DNA from: Pigmentiphaga sp. NML030171
GTDB taxonomy: Bacteria; Pseudomonadota; Gammaproteobacteria; Burkholderiales; Burkholderiaceae_B
Direction: 5' to 3'
Length of the DNA: 64,000 nucleotides
Assembly (NCBI RefSeq): GCF_002188635.1
Contig: NZ_NINX01000038.1
Coordinates: 1 to 64,000 of the forward strand
This document shows positions 10,312 to 22,408 of this stretch, in pieces (the stretch's first letter is position 1; the number at the start of each line of letters is the position of its first letter). The notes beneath the pieces were generated by a model, which saw only the letters and a list, made by a program, of their open reading frames with translations, did not search any database and was not told where the DNA came from. Position numbers and translations under genes: made by a program.

Positions 10312-12063
10312 TCACCCCAAGGGGGCCTCTTGTCCGGGCAGGCTTGCTGCCGCCCGGGTGTCCGGTTCCAGGGTCAGCAGGCGCCGGAGGGTGTCGCGCA
10401 GCGCCGGCCCGGCGGCGCCCTCGGCCTGCGCCGGCAGGCGGCGCGCGACGAATCCGTCGGGCCGCACCAGCACGGCGCCGCCGTCCGCCACCGGATACAG
10501 CCGGCCGAACTTGGGTTCGTCGGCCCGGTAGTGGCCCTCGGGGCCGATATGCACGACGCGCAGGGCCACGCCCAATTCCCGGCCCACGGCGCGGGCGGCC
10601 TGGGTCCAGGCCTGGACATCGCGCTGCACGACCAGCGAGAAGGCGGTGCCCCACAGGTCGACGGTGGACAGCCGCCGGCCGGCGGAGTCGTACAGCCAGA
10701 CGTGGGGGGCGCGCACGCCGGGCACGGTGCTTTCCTCGTAGTGCTCCAGGGTGGCGCGCGGCGGCTGGTCGCCGTCGCGGATCACGGCGGCGGAATCGTA
10801 GACCGTGCCGAGCTGGAAGCCGGTATGCAGCACGCTGTTGTCGCCGTGCGGCGCGACGCATTCGCGCAGGAAGGCGACGGCTTGCGGGCTGAAGGTCCCG
10901 TGCAGGCTGACGCCGGGCTCGCCCACGGCGATGGCCGCCGCGATGGCCTGGAAGTTGAGCGAGTTGTAGGTGGCCGCCTTGACGGTAAGCAGGGCCTTGC
11001 CCTTGCGCTCGACCTCGTAGGTGTCGAGCAGCGTGTCGGGCGCGGCGCCGCGCAGCACCAGGCCCAGCTTCCAGGCAAGGTTGTTGGCGTCCTGCACGCC
11101 GGTGTTGGCGCCGAAGCCGCCCCAGGGTGAATGCCAATGGGCCGCGTCGCCCGCGAACAGGACATTGCCTTCGCGCCACTTGCGCAGCAGGCCCGTGGTG
11201 TAGTCGAAGCGGTAGACGCGGACGATCTCGACGGGCAGCTCGGGCATGCCCAGCGCGCCGCGTATCCGTTCGAGCAGGGCTTCTGTATCGGGCAGCGGAT
11301 CCTCGTCGTGGCGAAAGCTGTAGCGCCACAGCCCGGTATCCGGGTGCTTGCTGCCGAACCAGCCGGCATAGCGCGGATCCAGCACGAAGGAATGGAAGTA
11401 GCCGTCGCGCCCCAGGGTATCGTCCAGGTCGGCGCGAAACTCGGCCAGCACCTGGTTGCCGAAGGTGGGCCCATGGTCCTCGCCCCGGCCGATGCGGTTG
11501 CGCACGAAGCTGCGGGCGCCGTCGCAGGCCACGAGATAGCGCGCGCCGACCTCGCGCAGCAGGCCCGATTCGAGTTCCTTCACCGACAGCCGCACGCCGC
11601 GGCCCAGGTCCTCGACGTCCACCACCTGGGTGCCGAAGTGCAGCGCGACGCTTTGCCAGGCGGCCGCCTGGTGGCGCAGCGCGGCCTCGTAGTCGGAGGC
11701 CGGGACCTTGCGCGGATAGACGGGCGCGAGCTGCGCCCACTTGTGTTCGTATTCCGCGTCGGTGCCCAGCGAGGAGCGGACGTCGGCCACCGGGCCCTGG
11801 GCGATGCGCACGTAGAAGCCCTGGCCGTTGGAGCGGGGAATGGACCACCCCTTGCCTTCCAGCAGTTCCCAGACGCCCCATTGCCGGTAGAGCTCGGCGG
11901 TGGAGGCATGGACGTACTGGCCCTTGGGCAGCACGGTGGTGCTGGGGCGTTTCTCGAACAGCGCGACGCGCAGCCCTTCCCGGCCCAGCAGATAGGCCAA
12001 CGCAAGGCCGACGGGGCCGCCGCCGCAGATGGCGACGTCGACCTGGACCGTTGCCCCGTTCAT
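10312..12063 (-). CDS. FAD-dependent aromatic-ring monooxygenase (PheA/TfdB type)
   Basis: A 583-residue flavoprotein of the aromatic hydroxylase family, expected to use NAD(P)H and O2 to hydroxylate an aromatic or heteroaromatic substrate. It has the Rossmann motif I-C-G-G-G-P-V-G-L at residues about 11-19, the D-G-A-R-S motif near 185, and the second FAD motif L-F-A-G-D-A-A-H near 305. The loop after that motif reads H-S-P-W-G-G-F-G-A-N-T-G rather than the usual P-P-x-G-G-x-G. A C-terminal thioredoxin-like extension is typical of phenol hydroxylase relatives. The start ATG at 12063 overlaps the sulfurtransferase stop as ATGA, indicating translational coupling. The substrate cannot be read from sequence. 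Confidence 0.85.
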   Translation of the reverse strand: MNGATVQVDVAICGGGPVGLALAYLLGREGLRVALFEKRPSTTVLPKGQYVHASTAELYRQWGVWELLEGKGWSIPRSNGQGFYVRIAQGPVADVRSSLGTDAEYEHKWAQLAPVYPRKVPASDYEAALRHQAAAWQSVALHFGTQVVDVEDLGRGVRLSVKELESGLLREVGARYLVACDGARSFVRNRIGRGEDHGPTFGNQVLAEFRADLDDTLGRDGYFHSFVLDPRYAGWFGSKHPDTGLWRYSFRHDEDPLPDTEALLERIRGALGMPELPVEIVRVYRFDYTTGLLRKWREGNVLFAGDAAHWHSPWGGFGANTGVQDANNLAWKLGLVLRGAAPDTLLDTYEVERKGKALLTVKAATYNSLNFQAIAAAIAVGEPGVSLHGTFSPQAVAFLRECVAPHGDNSVLHTGFQLGTVYDSAAVIRDGDQPPRATLEHYEESTVPGVRAPHVWLYDSAGRRLSTVDLWGTAFSLVVQRDVQAWTQAARAVGRELGVALRVVHIGPEGHYRADEPKFGRLYPVADGGAVLVRPDGFVARRLPAQAEGAAGPALRDTLRRLLTLEPDTRAAASLPGQEAPLG

Positions 12064-12935
12064 GCCCGCTCTCCCACCGCGCTGCGGCGCATGCGTTCCG
12101 GGTCCTTGTTCCACTCGGACCACGATCCGACGTACAGCCGGGGCCGGATGCCGGCGTCGGCCATGGCCATGGCGACCAGGGCGGACAGGACGCCGCCGCC
12201 GCAATACACCACGGCCTCGTCGCCGGGCTCGAGGCCGGCCTGCGCCAGCAGGCGGGCCCGTTCGCCGGCGGGCCGCAGCCGGCCCGATGGGGTCCAGAAC
12301 TCGGAGGCGGCCAGATGCCGGGCGCCGGGAATATGCCCGGCCAGGTAGGATGCCTCGTCCCGCGCATCGACCAGCACGGCGCCGTCCGGCAGCCGCTCGA
12401 CCTCGTCCACCTCGATCTGCGGCAGATGTCCTCCGGCCAGGGACAGGACTTCGGGCAACCGGCGCCGATGGGGTTCGTCGCCGCGCGCCAGCGCGCCGCC
12501 GGCGGCGATCCAGGCCTTCAGTCCGCCATCGAGCAGGAACACCCTGGCGAGTCCAGCCCAGCGCAGTACCCACCAGCCGCGGGCGGCCAGCGCCGGGGTC
12601 GGGCCGTAGACGACGATCTCGGTGTCCCGGCCGACGCCCCAGTTCCTCAGGGTGTCGGCCAGTTGCCCAAGGCCGGGCAGCGGCAGGTTGCCGCTTGCCG
12701 GGGTGGGTTCCGCCGCGAATGCATCGCGGATCTGGCCATGGACGGCACCGAAGATGTGGCCGTCGCGGTACGCGCGGTATTCGATCTCCGGGTCGCCCAG
12801 GCGGACATCGACGAACAGCCTGTCGTCGTTCGGGCGGGCCAGCAGGTCCTCGGCCTGCACGAAGGCCGGCTCGAATGCGTGTCCGCCGCGAACCGATACG
12901 TGAGTCATATCCATAGTTGGAAAAGTCATTGGCAT
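12060..12935 (-). CDS. Rhodanese-type sulfurtransferase (two domains)
   Basis: A 291-residue protein with two rhodanese domains, as in thiosulfate and 3-mercaptopyruvate sulfurtransferases. The N-terminal domain is catalytically empty (V-V-Y-G-P-T). The C-terminal domain has the active cysteine in V-V-Y-C-G-G-G-V-L-S, close to the C-G-S-G-V-T loop of mercaptopyruvate enzymes but with Gly for the Ser/Thr. D-A-R-D-E-x-S-Y-L-A-G-H-I-P-G-A is the domain-two CH2A motif. Its stop overlaps the start of the FAD monooxygenase gene. The 200-bp gap to the divergent Bug gene at 13136 probably holds both promoters. Association with a monooxygenase suggests handling of a sulfur-containing substrate, which is inference. 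Confidence 0.82.
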   Translation of the reverse strand: MPMTFPTMDMTHVSVRGGHAFEPAFVQAEDLLARPNDDRLFVDVRLGDPEIEYRAYRDGHIFGAVHGQIRDAFAAEPTPASGNLPLPGLGQLADTLRNWGVGRDTEIVVYGPTPALAARGWWVLRWAGLARVFLLDGGLKAWIAAGGALARGDEPHRRRLPEVLSLAGGHLPQIEVDEVERLPDGAVLVDARDEASYLAGHIPGARHLAASEFWTPSGRLRPAGERARLLAQAGLEPGDEAVVYCGGGVLSALVAMAMADAGIRPRLYVGSWSEWNKDPERMRRSAVGERA

Positions 12936-13135
12936 GTTGTTGGAAACGGCCCGAGCATTGTTGGCGAGCGCCCGGCCCGGGGCGTTACCGCCCGCTGAAC
13001 AGCGGGACCGGACACGAATGGGGGTAAATGCTGCCCACCTGTTCAGTCCAGGGTAAGCCCGCCGCGGCGGCCGCTCCTAGAATGAAACCGCCCCATACGG
13101 CCCCCGCCCGACCAATCTCCAGGAGACAACGACAA

Positions 13136-14122
13136 GTGGTGCCGCTCCGCCTTCTCCAGACCCGCCCTCACGCCTGGGTGGCCGCCGCCCTGCTTGCGCT
13201 ATGGCTGCCCCAGCCGGCCACCGCCCAGCCCTACCCCAACCGCCCCATCAAGGTGGTGATGGCCTGGAGCGACGGCTTTCCCGCCAACTCCACGCGCCTG
13301 TTCGCCAAGGAGTTGTCGGAACGCCTGAAACAGCCCGTCGTGGTCGAGATCCAGCAGGGCGCGGGCGGCGAAGTGGCGGCCCGGCACGTGAAGAACGCCG
13401 CCCACGACGGCTACACGCTGCTGGCCACGGGCACCTCGGTCACGACCTCGTGGGCGCTGCGCCCGGGCAACGTCGATCCGGGAGTCGACCTGCAGCCCAT
13501 CGCGCAACTGGTCGCCACGCCGTACGTCATCGTCTCGCGCGCGGGCGCCTACGCCGATTTCGACAAGTTCCTGGAAAGCGCCCGCAACAGCCGGAAGAAA
13601 CTCAACTACGCGTCGCCCGGCGTGGGCTCGGGCATGCACTTCCTGGGCGAGATGATCAAGACCTCGGCCGGCATCGACATGGTCCACATTCCCTACGCCT
13701 CGGGCGCGCGCCAGTTGCAGGCCCTGCTGGCGGGCGACGTGGACATCGCCATCATTTCGCTGGTGACGGCGCTGCCGCAGATCAAGATCGGCAAGCTGGA
13801 CGCGCTGGCGGTCAGCACCGCGGCGCGCAGCCCGGAGCTGCCGGCGGTACCGACGCTGACCGAGAAGAAGCTGCGCGGCGTGCCCGCCATCTCTTCCTGG
13901 ATCGCGCTGTTCGGCCCGGCCGGCCTGCCCGCCGATATACTGGATGCGCTGTCCTCGCAGATCACCGCCGCGGCGGGCAACGACGACGTGCGCAAGCTCG
14001 TCGCCTCGTGGGGCGCCGAAGTCCCGGACACGCGGCGGACCAGCCTCGAACACGTCGTGCAGACCGAGAAGGCCCTGTGGTCGAAGGTGGCGAAGGAGAA
14101 GAATATTGTCGATCCCAACTGA
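13136..14122 (+). CDS. Bug-family periplasmic substrate-binding protein
   Basis: A 328-residue tripartite tricarboxylate transporter receptor (Bug/TctC family) exported to the periplasm. A GTG at 13136 is preferred: AGGAG lies 10 nt upstream and it leads directly into a signal peptide ending A-T-A-Q, followed by the family mark Y-P-x-R-P-I-K. Core elements G-A-G-G-E-V-A, D-G-Y-T-L-L, L-N-Y-A-S-P-G-V-G-S and V-H-I-P-Y are present. The ligand loop is atypical: A-W-S-D-G-F-P-A-N-S-T-R replaces the usual P-x-x-P-G-G-x-x-D. No TctA/TctB membrane genes are nearby. It overlaps the AraC-type regulator downstream, and is divergent from the sulfurtransferase/monooxygenase pair, a possible substrate link. 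Confidence 0.87.
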   Translation: MVPLRLLQTRPHAWVAAALLALWLPQPATAQPYPNRPIKVVMAWSDGFPANSTRLFAKELSERLKQPVVVEIQQGAGGEVAARHVKNAAHDGYTLLATGTSVTTSWALRPGNVDPGVDLQPIAQLVATPYVIVSRAGAYADFDKFLESARNSRKKLNYASPGVGSGMHFLGEMIKTSAGIDMVHIPYASGARQLQALLAGDVDIAIISLVTALPQIKIGKLDALAVSTAARSPELPAVPTLTEKKLRGVPAISSWIALFGPAGLPADILDALSSQITAAAGNDDVRKLVASWGAEVPDTRRTSLEHVVQTEKALWSKVAKEKNIVDPN

Positions 14123-15023
14123 CGCCCACGAGTCGCCCCACCTTTGCTATTGCGGCGGGGACTACGGCCGGGTCTCGGTCATGGCGTCGGGCGTCGATCT
14201 GGCGGACCACGCCCGCGACTGCGTGCAGGTATTGGTGAACATGCACCAGGAACCGCTGCCGGTCCGCCTGAACGGCGGCCTGCACCGCCTGGACCAGTTC
14301 CGCGCGCTGGTCATCCATCCCCGGCAGACCTATGCCATCCCGCCCGCGCCGGGACGCGCGCGGCATCCGGGACAGGTCGGATCCATCCTGATCAAGGCCT
14401 CGCCGCTGTTGAACGACAGCGCCGGGCCCGTCGGCCATGCCGGGGACGACGATCCGGTCGACATGATCACCCTGCCCGGCCCGCTGCGCGCCGACGCCAT
14501 GCAACTGGTGGCGGAACTGTTCCGCGCCGGCCCGGACCCCCGGGCGGTGTCGCAGGGCGTCCGAACCCTGTACCAGGCGGCCGTGGTCCGTTCGCTGGAA
14601 AACCGGACGCCCCACCCCGCCCCCGACACGTCAGCCCAGGCCAACAGCCTGGAGGAACGCGTGGGCCGCGATGCCCGCGCCGGCCAGTTGCGCGACCTGG
14701 AAGATTTCGCCGCGTTCCGGCGCGGCGCGGGCGCCTATGGCGTGTCCGAGCGCTACTTCTACACCCTGTTCCGGCGGGCGACGCGGATGACGCCCCGGGC
14801 CTACTACAACATGCGGCGCCTGGACGCCGCCTTCGCGCTGCTGGCCGGCGAAGCGAAGAGCATCTTCGAGATCACCTACGATCTGGGCTTCAGCGCCCCG
14901 CCCCACTTCACGCGCTTCATGAAAAGCAACACGGGCTGGACGCCGTCGGAGTACCGGCGCCGGGTGCGGGGGATGCCGCCATCGCTACGGCCGCATTTCG
15001 CCTGCGGCGGCGCGGCCGCCTAA
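14106..15023 (+). CDS. AraC-family transcriptional regulator
   Basis: A regulator with a variable N-terminal sensing domain and a C-terminal AraC double helix-turn-helix (about the last 100 residues). The recognisable parts are V-S-E-R-Y-F-Y-T-L-F-R-R-A-T, T-P-R-A-Y-Y-N-M-R-R-L-D-A-A-F-x-L-L and the second helix pair I-T-Y-D-L-G-F-S-A-P-P-H-F-T-R-F-M-K. The frame is open far upstream, but a TTG at 14106 has AAGGAG 8 nt before it and overlaps the Bug stop by 17 nt, fitting translational coupling. The next ATG (14181) would delete part of the conserved N-terminal strand. Its 3' end overlaps the converging rarA by 4 nt. It probably controls the Bug gene or the neighbouring monooxygenase pair. 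Confidence 0.85.
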   Translation: MSIPTDAHESPHLCYCGGDYGRVSVMASGVDLADHARDCVQVLVNMHQEPLPVRLNGGLHRLDQFRALVIHPRQTYAIPPAPGRARHPGQVGSILIKASPLLNDSAGPVGHAGDDDPVDMITLPGPLRADAMQLVAELFRAGPDPRAVSQGVRTLYQAAVVRSLENRTPHPAPDTSAQANSLEERVGRDARAGQLRDLEDFAAFRRGAGAYGVSERYFYTLFRRATRMTPRAYYNMRRLDAAFALLAGEAKSIFEITYDLGFSAPPHFTRFMKSNTGWTPSEYRRRVRGMPPSLRPHFACGGAAA

Positions 15024-16345
15024 CCCTTCTTCGCTTCCTTGTCGAGCTCGCGCAGGAAGGCGAGCTTCTGGCCGATCTTGGCTTCCAGCCCGCGGTCGGT
15101 GGGCTGGTAGAACTTCGCGCGCAGGCCGTCCGGGAAGTAATCGACGCCGGCCGCGTAGGCGTGCGGTTCGTCGTGCGCGTAGCGGTACTGCTTGCCGTGC
15201 CCCAGTTGCTTGAGCAGCTTGGTGGGCGCGTTGCGCAGGTGCATGGGCACGGGCGCGCTGCCGTTGTCGGCGGCGAAGCGCCTGGCCATGTTGTAGGCGT
15301 TGTAGACGGCGTTGGACTTGGCGGCGCAGGCCAGGTAGACCACGGCCTGGGCCAGCGCCAGTTCGCCCTCGGGCGACCCCAGGCGTTCGTACACGTCGGC
15401 GCCCGCCGTGGCGATGTCCAGCGCGCGCGGGTCGGCCAGGCCGATGTCCTCGACCGCCATGCGGATGATGCGGCGCGAGAGATAGCGCGGATCCGCGCCC
15501 CCATCCAGCATGCGGCAGAACCAGTACAAGGACGCATCCGGATCCGAGCCGCGCACGGCCTTGTGCAGGGCGCTGATCTGGTCGTAGAAGGCGTCGCCGC
15601 CCTTGTCGAAGCGGCGCAGGTTCTGCGACAGCGCGGTCTCCAGCCATTCGGCGTCGACCTGCGTGCGCCCCGCCCCGCGCGCCGAATCGGCCACCACCTC
15701 GACCGCGTTGATGACGCGGCGGGCATCGCCGTCGGCCCAGGCCGCCAGTTGCTCCTGCGAGGCCTCGTCGAACTCGATGTCGCCCAGCATGGCGATGGCC
15801 TTGGCGATCAGTTGCCGCAGTTCGTCGGCGCTGAGCGATTGCAGCACGTAGACCCGCGCCCGCGACAACAGGGCCGAGTTGACCTCGAAGGACGGGTTCT
15901 CGGTGGTGGCGCCGATGAAGGTGAACAGGCCGCTTTCCACATAGGGCAGGAAGGCGTCCTGCTGGGCCTTGTTGAAGCGGTGCACTTCATCGACGAAGAG
16001 GATGGTGCGGCGCCCCTTCAATTGCGCCGCCTGGGCGGCCACCACCGCGTCGCGGATGTCCTTGACCCCGCCCAGCACGGCCGAGATGGCGATGAACTGG
16101 GCATCGAAGGAGTTGGCCATCAGGCGCGCCAGCGTGGTCTTGCCCACGCCCGGCGGCCCCCAGAAGATCATCGAATGCGGCCGCCCCGACTGGAAGGCTA
16201 CGCGCAGCGGCTTGCCCGGGCCCAGCAGATGGCTCTGCCCGACGACCTCGTCCAGCGTGCGCGGCCGCAGCCGCTCGGCCAGCGGCGCGGCGGCGTCGGG
16301 CACCTTGGCGGCCGCGGGCGTGTCGTCGGGAAACAGATCGGACAT
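15020..16345 (-). CDS. rarA: Replication-associated recombination ATPase RarA (MgsA)
   Basis: A 441-residue AAA+ ATPase of the RarA/MgsA/WRNIP1 family, which acts at stalled replication forks. It has the N-terminal [17 protein letters not shown], Walker [10 protein letters not shown], Walker B with D-E-V-H-R-F-N-K, sensor 1 G-A-T-T-E-N-P-S, and the clamp-loader-like C-terminal domain with Y-W-x-x-R-M-L-x-G-G-x-D-P. The start at 16345 is the ATG of M-S-D-L-F. It lies 17 nt after lolA in the same direction, reproducing the ftsK-lolA-rarA order common in proteobacteria. Confidence 0.95.
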   Translation of the reverse strand: MSDLFPDDTPAAAKVPDAAAPLAERLRPRTLDEVVGQSHLLGPGKPLRVAFQSGRPHSMIFWGPPGVGKTTLARLMANSFDAQFIAISAVLGGVKDIRDAVVAAQAAQLKGRRTILFVDEVHRFNKAQQDAFLPYVESGLFTFIGATTENPSFEVNSALLSRARVYVLQSLSADELRQLIAKAIAMLGDIEFDEASQEQLAAWADGDARRVINAVEVVADSARGAGRTQVDAEWLETALSQNLRRFDKGGDAFYDQISALHKAVRGSDPDASLYWFCRMLDGGADPRYLSRRIIRMAVEDIGLADPRALDIATAGADVYERLGSPEGELALAQAVVYLACAAKSNAVYNAYNMARRFAADNGSAPVPMHLRNAPTKLLKQLGHGKQYRYAHDEPHAYAAGVDYFPDGLRAKFYQPTDRGLEAKIGQKLAFLRELDKEAKKG

Positions 16346-16362
16346 GGGTGGAAAGACGTGGA

Positions 16363-17040
16363 TCAGCGGCCGCCGGCCGGCGCCTGTCCGCCCATGCGCA
16401 CGACGTCCACGCCGGCGGGCGCCGTGAAGCGGAAGCTGTCCTGCGGCAGCTGCGGATTGCGGGCGATGCCGCTGAAGGTGATGGCCGTGGTCTGGCCGAA
16501 GGCGTCCAGCAGTTCCAGGCGGGCCGGCAGGCCGTCCTTGAAGGCGATGTCCACGCGCGAGAAACCGGCGTCCGGCGTCTTGGGCGTGGCCCGCAGCCAC
16601 TGCAGGCCGTCGCGCTCGGGCTGCTCGGCCACGTTGAAGGATTGCTCCAGCGATCCCGATCCGAACAGGATCTGCGCCGGCGAGGACCCGATGGCCTGCC
16701 CCACGTCCCGCACGGTGACCTGGCTCAGGTCGGGGTCGTACTGATACAACTGCTTGCCATCCGAGACAATCAGTTGTTCGTAGGGCTTGGCCACTTCCCA
16801 GCGAAAGCGCCCGGGGCGCTGGAACGAGAAGCTGCCGGACTGAGCCGGCGCCGCCTGCCCCGACGCCCCGCGCGTGACTTGCGAGAAACTGCCGCGCGCG
16901 GACTGGGTGTTGCTGGCGAAGGCGTGCAACTGGTCGATGGCGCCCGCCAGCGCGGCGCCCGGCAGGGCCAGGGCCGCGGCCAGCCCGGCGCCGGCGGCGG
17001 CGCGGGCCAGGAAGGCGGTGGTCTTGGAAACGAACGTCAT
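16363..17040 (-). CDS. lolA: Outer-membrane lipoprotein carrier protein LolA
   Basis: A 225-residue periplasmic chaperone that carries lipoproteins from LolCDE to LolB at the outer membrane. It has a Sec signal peptide ending A-L-A (about residue 32), then [19 protein letters not shown], and S-D-G-K-x-L-Y-x-Y-D-P-D-L-x-Q-V, all hallmark LolA strands. It sits between ftsK (35 nt upstream) and rarA (17 nt downstream), the conserved operon. Confidence 0.95.
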   Translation of the reverse strand: MTFVSKTTAFLARAAAGAGLAAALALPGAALAGAIDQLHAFASNTQSARGSFSQVTRGASGQAAPAQSGSFSFQRPGRFRWEVAKPYEQLIVSDGKQLYQYDPDLSQVTVRDVGQAIGSSPAQILFGSGSLEQSFNVAEQPERDGLQWLRATPKTPDAGFSRVDIAFKDGLPARLELLDAFGQTTAITFSGIARNPQLPQDSFRFTAPAGVDVVRMGGQAPAGGR

Positions 17041-17075
17041 AGGGGACTCTCCGTAGCGCAGCGCGGCAGGACCGG

Positions 17076-20555
<3,480 letters not shown>

Positions 20556-20566
20556 CCCCAAGAGAA

Positions 20567-20650
20567 GCCCACCCCCTACGCCCTTTGGGCGCCCCCTCAA
20601 GGGGGCGGCACTGGCGGACCGGCAAAGCCGGATCCGCGGCGCCCTGGATC
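20567..20650 (-). repeat. 84-bp palindromic repeat, copy 1 (reverse orientation)
   Basis: This is a reverse-oriented copy of a repeat shared with 20692-20772 and 22322-22405. Each copy carries a GGATCCGGC...GCCGG(A/T)CC hairpin, a CCCCCTTGAGGGGG-type hairpin, a GCGCGAAGCGC-type hairpin (here GCCCAAAGGGC) and ends in GTAGGGGGTGGGC. It follows the trxB stop by 11 nt and may terminate or protect that transcript. Confidence 0.85.
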
Positions 20651-20661
20651 AAGGCAGACAA

Positions 20662-21405
20662 GTGGTGTCTCGTACCAAGAAGATCGACACAGACCCAGGA
20701 TGCGGTGGATCCGGCTCCGCCGGTCCACCCGCATCGCCCCCTGGGGGGCGCGCGAAGCGCGTAGGGGGGGGCCTGTCCAGTCTAAAGGTGTTGCAACGGG
20801 AGTTGCAGGAGCAGCGGCTGGCGGCGGAAGCCGCTGAGCGGGAGGCTCGGCGGCGGGCGGAGGAAGCCCGGCGGGCGGCGGTCGAGTTTCGGGCGCTGGT
20901 GGGCGGGGTGGTGCCGCTGAAGGACACGGGCAGGATCGATCCCTCGCCGGTCGCGCCCGCTCCCCTGCCCTACAAGCGCTGGGAAGACGAATCCGAGGTG
21001 CTGCGGGAATCCATTTCCGACGACTACGGCGCCGACTGGCTGATCGATACCGACGACACGCTGTCCTACCGCCGCACCGGCCTGGGACAGGACATCGTGC
21101 GCAAGCTGCGGCGCGGCCAGTGGACGGTGCAGGCCCAGCTCGACCTGCACGGCCACCGGGTGGAAGAGGCCCGCGAGGCGCTGGGGGAATTCCTGCGCGC
21201 CTGCGTGCGGCAGGAGATGCGCTGCGTGCGCATCATCCACGGCAAGGGACTGGGATCGAAGAACCGCACGCCTATCCTGAAGGAAAAGGTGCGGCGCTGG
21301 CTCGTGCAGAAGGAAGAAGTGCTGGCCTTCGTCGAGGCCCGGGCCAACGACGGCGGCTCGGGCGTGGTGCTGGTGCTGCTGCGAGGGCCGGACCGGCCGG
21401 CCTGA
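20662..21405 (+). CDS. Smr-domain protein with a repeat inserted in its N-terminus
   Basis: A 247-residue protein ending in a Smr (MutS2/YdaL-type) domain, a putative nuclease or nucleic-acid binding module. The domain (about residues 155-245) has the L-D-L-H-G-H-R-V-E-E-A motif and the H-G-K-G-L-G-S-K-N motif. Before it are a Lys/Arg/Glu-rich helix and a linker typical of the YdaL-like subgroup. Residues about 11-38, Gly/Pro-rich, are encoded by a copy of the palindromic repeat (20692-20772), read in frame. The true start is uncertain: the frame opens with GTG at 20662 between two inverted repeat copies, without a strong ribosome site, and relatives normally begin close to the L-S-S-L-K segment. 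Confidence 0.8.
   Translation: MVSRTKKIDTDPGCGGSGSAGPPASPPGGRAKRVGGGLSSLKVLQRELQEQRLAAEAAEREARRRAEEARRAAVEFRALVGGVVPLKDTGRIDPSPVAPAPLPYKRWEDESEVLRESISDDYGADWLIDTDDTLSYRRTGLGQDIVRKLRRGQWTVQAQLDLHGHRVEEAREALGEFLRACVRQEMRCVRIIHGKGLGSKNRTPILKEKVRRWLVQKEEVLAFVEARANDGGSGVVLVLLRGPDRPA
20692..20772 (+). repeat. Palindromic repeat, copy 2, inside the Smr reading frame
   Basis: This forward copy of the repeat, from GACCCAGGA to GTAGGGGG, is slightly shorter and more diverged than copies 1 and 3. It lies 41 bp from copy 1 in opposite orientation, so the two could pair into a very large hairpin covering the Smr start. It keeps the Smr frame open, adding about 27 residues. Confidence 0.85.
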
Positions 21406-21417
21406 CCCGGACGGTTT

Positions 21418-22278
21418 TCAGCGCTTGGTCATCGCCTCGGGCGAGAAATGCGCCGGCGTGTCGTCGCGCCGCTTCTGGCGCCACTCCATGATGGTCTTGA
21501 GCAGCAGCGTCAGCATGGCCATGCAGGCCAGCAGCGCCGCGGCCGTGAAGGCGGCGGCGGTCTTGTAGTCGTTGTTGAGCTGTTCGACCAGCAAAGGCAG
21601 CGTCAGGGTCTGGTTCATGATGGTGCCGGACACCACCGACACCGCGCCGAACTCGCCCACCGCCCGGGCATTGGTAATGACGATGCCGTAGAGCAGCGCC
21701 CACTTGATGTTGGGCAGGGTCACGCGCCGGAAGATCTGCCAGCCGGAGGCGCCCAGCGACAGCGCCGCGATTTCCTCGTCGGCGCCCTGGGCCTGCATCA
21801 GCGGGATCAGGATGCGGGCCACGTAGGGCGAGGTCACGAACACCGTCACCATGATGATGCCGGGCCAGGCGAACATCAGCTGGATGTCATGGCTGTACAG
21901 CCACTTGCCCAGCGTGCTTTCCAGCCCGTAGACGACCAGATAGCACAGGCCCGCCACCACGGGCGAGGTCGCGTAGGGAATGTCGACCAGGGTGGTCAGC
22001 AGCCGCCGGCCGAAGAAATCGTAGTGGGTCACGCACCAGGCCAGCAGGATGCCGAACACCAGGTTGATCGGCACCGTCGCCAGCGTGGTCAGCACGGTCA
22101 GGCCGATCGCGTGCTTCATGAAGTCTTCATCCAGGTTCTGGGCCAGCAGGCTCCAGCCGCCCGACAGCGCCTGCGAGAAGATCAGCGCCAGCGGCACGAC
22201 CAGGATCAGCACTGTCAGCACGATGCCCAGCGCGATCAGCAACCATTGATGGACGAGAGTGGGCCGTTTGTTGGTCAT
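21418..22278 (-). CDS. cysW: Sulfate ABC transporter permease CysW
   Basis: A 286-residue inner-membrane permease with six predicted helices, partner of CysT in the sulfate/thiosulfate importer. The cytoplasmic EAA loop (E-E-I-A-A-L-S-L-G-A-S-G-W-Q-I-F-R-R-V-T-L-P), which docks on the ATPase, is intact. F-G-R-R-L-L-x-T-L-V-D-I-P-Y-A-x-S-P-V-V-A-G is the CysW-type signature. It is the last gene of the sbp-cysT-cysW operon; the gap to cysT holds repeat copy 3. The expected ATPase gene cysA does not follow: the converging Smr gene lies 12 bp away. Confidence 0.93.
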   Translation of the reverse strand: MTNKRPTLVHQWLLIALGIVLTVLILVVPLALIFSQALSGGWSLLAQNLDEDFMKHAIGLTVLTTLATVPINLVFGILLAWCVTHYDFFGRRLLTTLVDIPYATSPVVAGLCYLVVYGLESTLGKWLYSHDIQLMFAWPGIIMVTVFVTSPYVARILIPLMQAQGADEEIAALSLGASGWQIFRRVTLPNIKWALLYGIVITNARAVGEFGAVSVVSGTIMNQTLTLPLLVEQLNNDYKTAAAFTAAALLACMAMLTLLLKTIMEWRQKRRDDTPAHFSPEAMTKR

Positions 22279-22321
22279 GGGCAGTCGTGTCAGTTATCCA
22301 TAAGGCCAGAAGGCCCCGCCC

Positions 22322-22405
22322 GACCCAGGACGCCGCGGATCCGGCTCCGCCGGTCCGCCAGCGTCGCCCCCTTGAGGGGGCGCGCGAAGCGCGTAGGGGG
22401 TGGGC
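22322..22405 (+). repeat. Palindromic repeat, copy 3, between cysT and cysW
   Basis: This is the best-preserved copy, with all three hairpins intact (GGATCCGGC/GCCGGTCC, CGCCCCCTTGAGGGGGCG, GCGCGAAGCGC). It fills nearly the whole 130-bp gap between the cysT stop (22409) and the cysW start (22278). In this position it could stabilise upstream mRNA or reduce readthrough into cysW, as REP-type elements do. Confidence 0.85.
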
Positions 22406-22408
22406 TCA

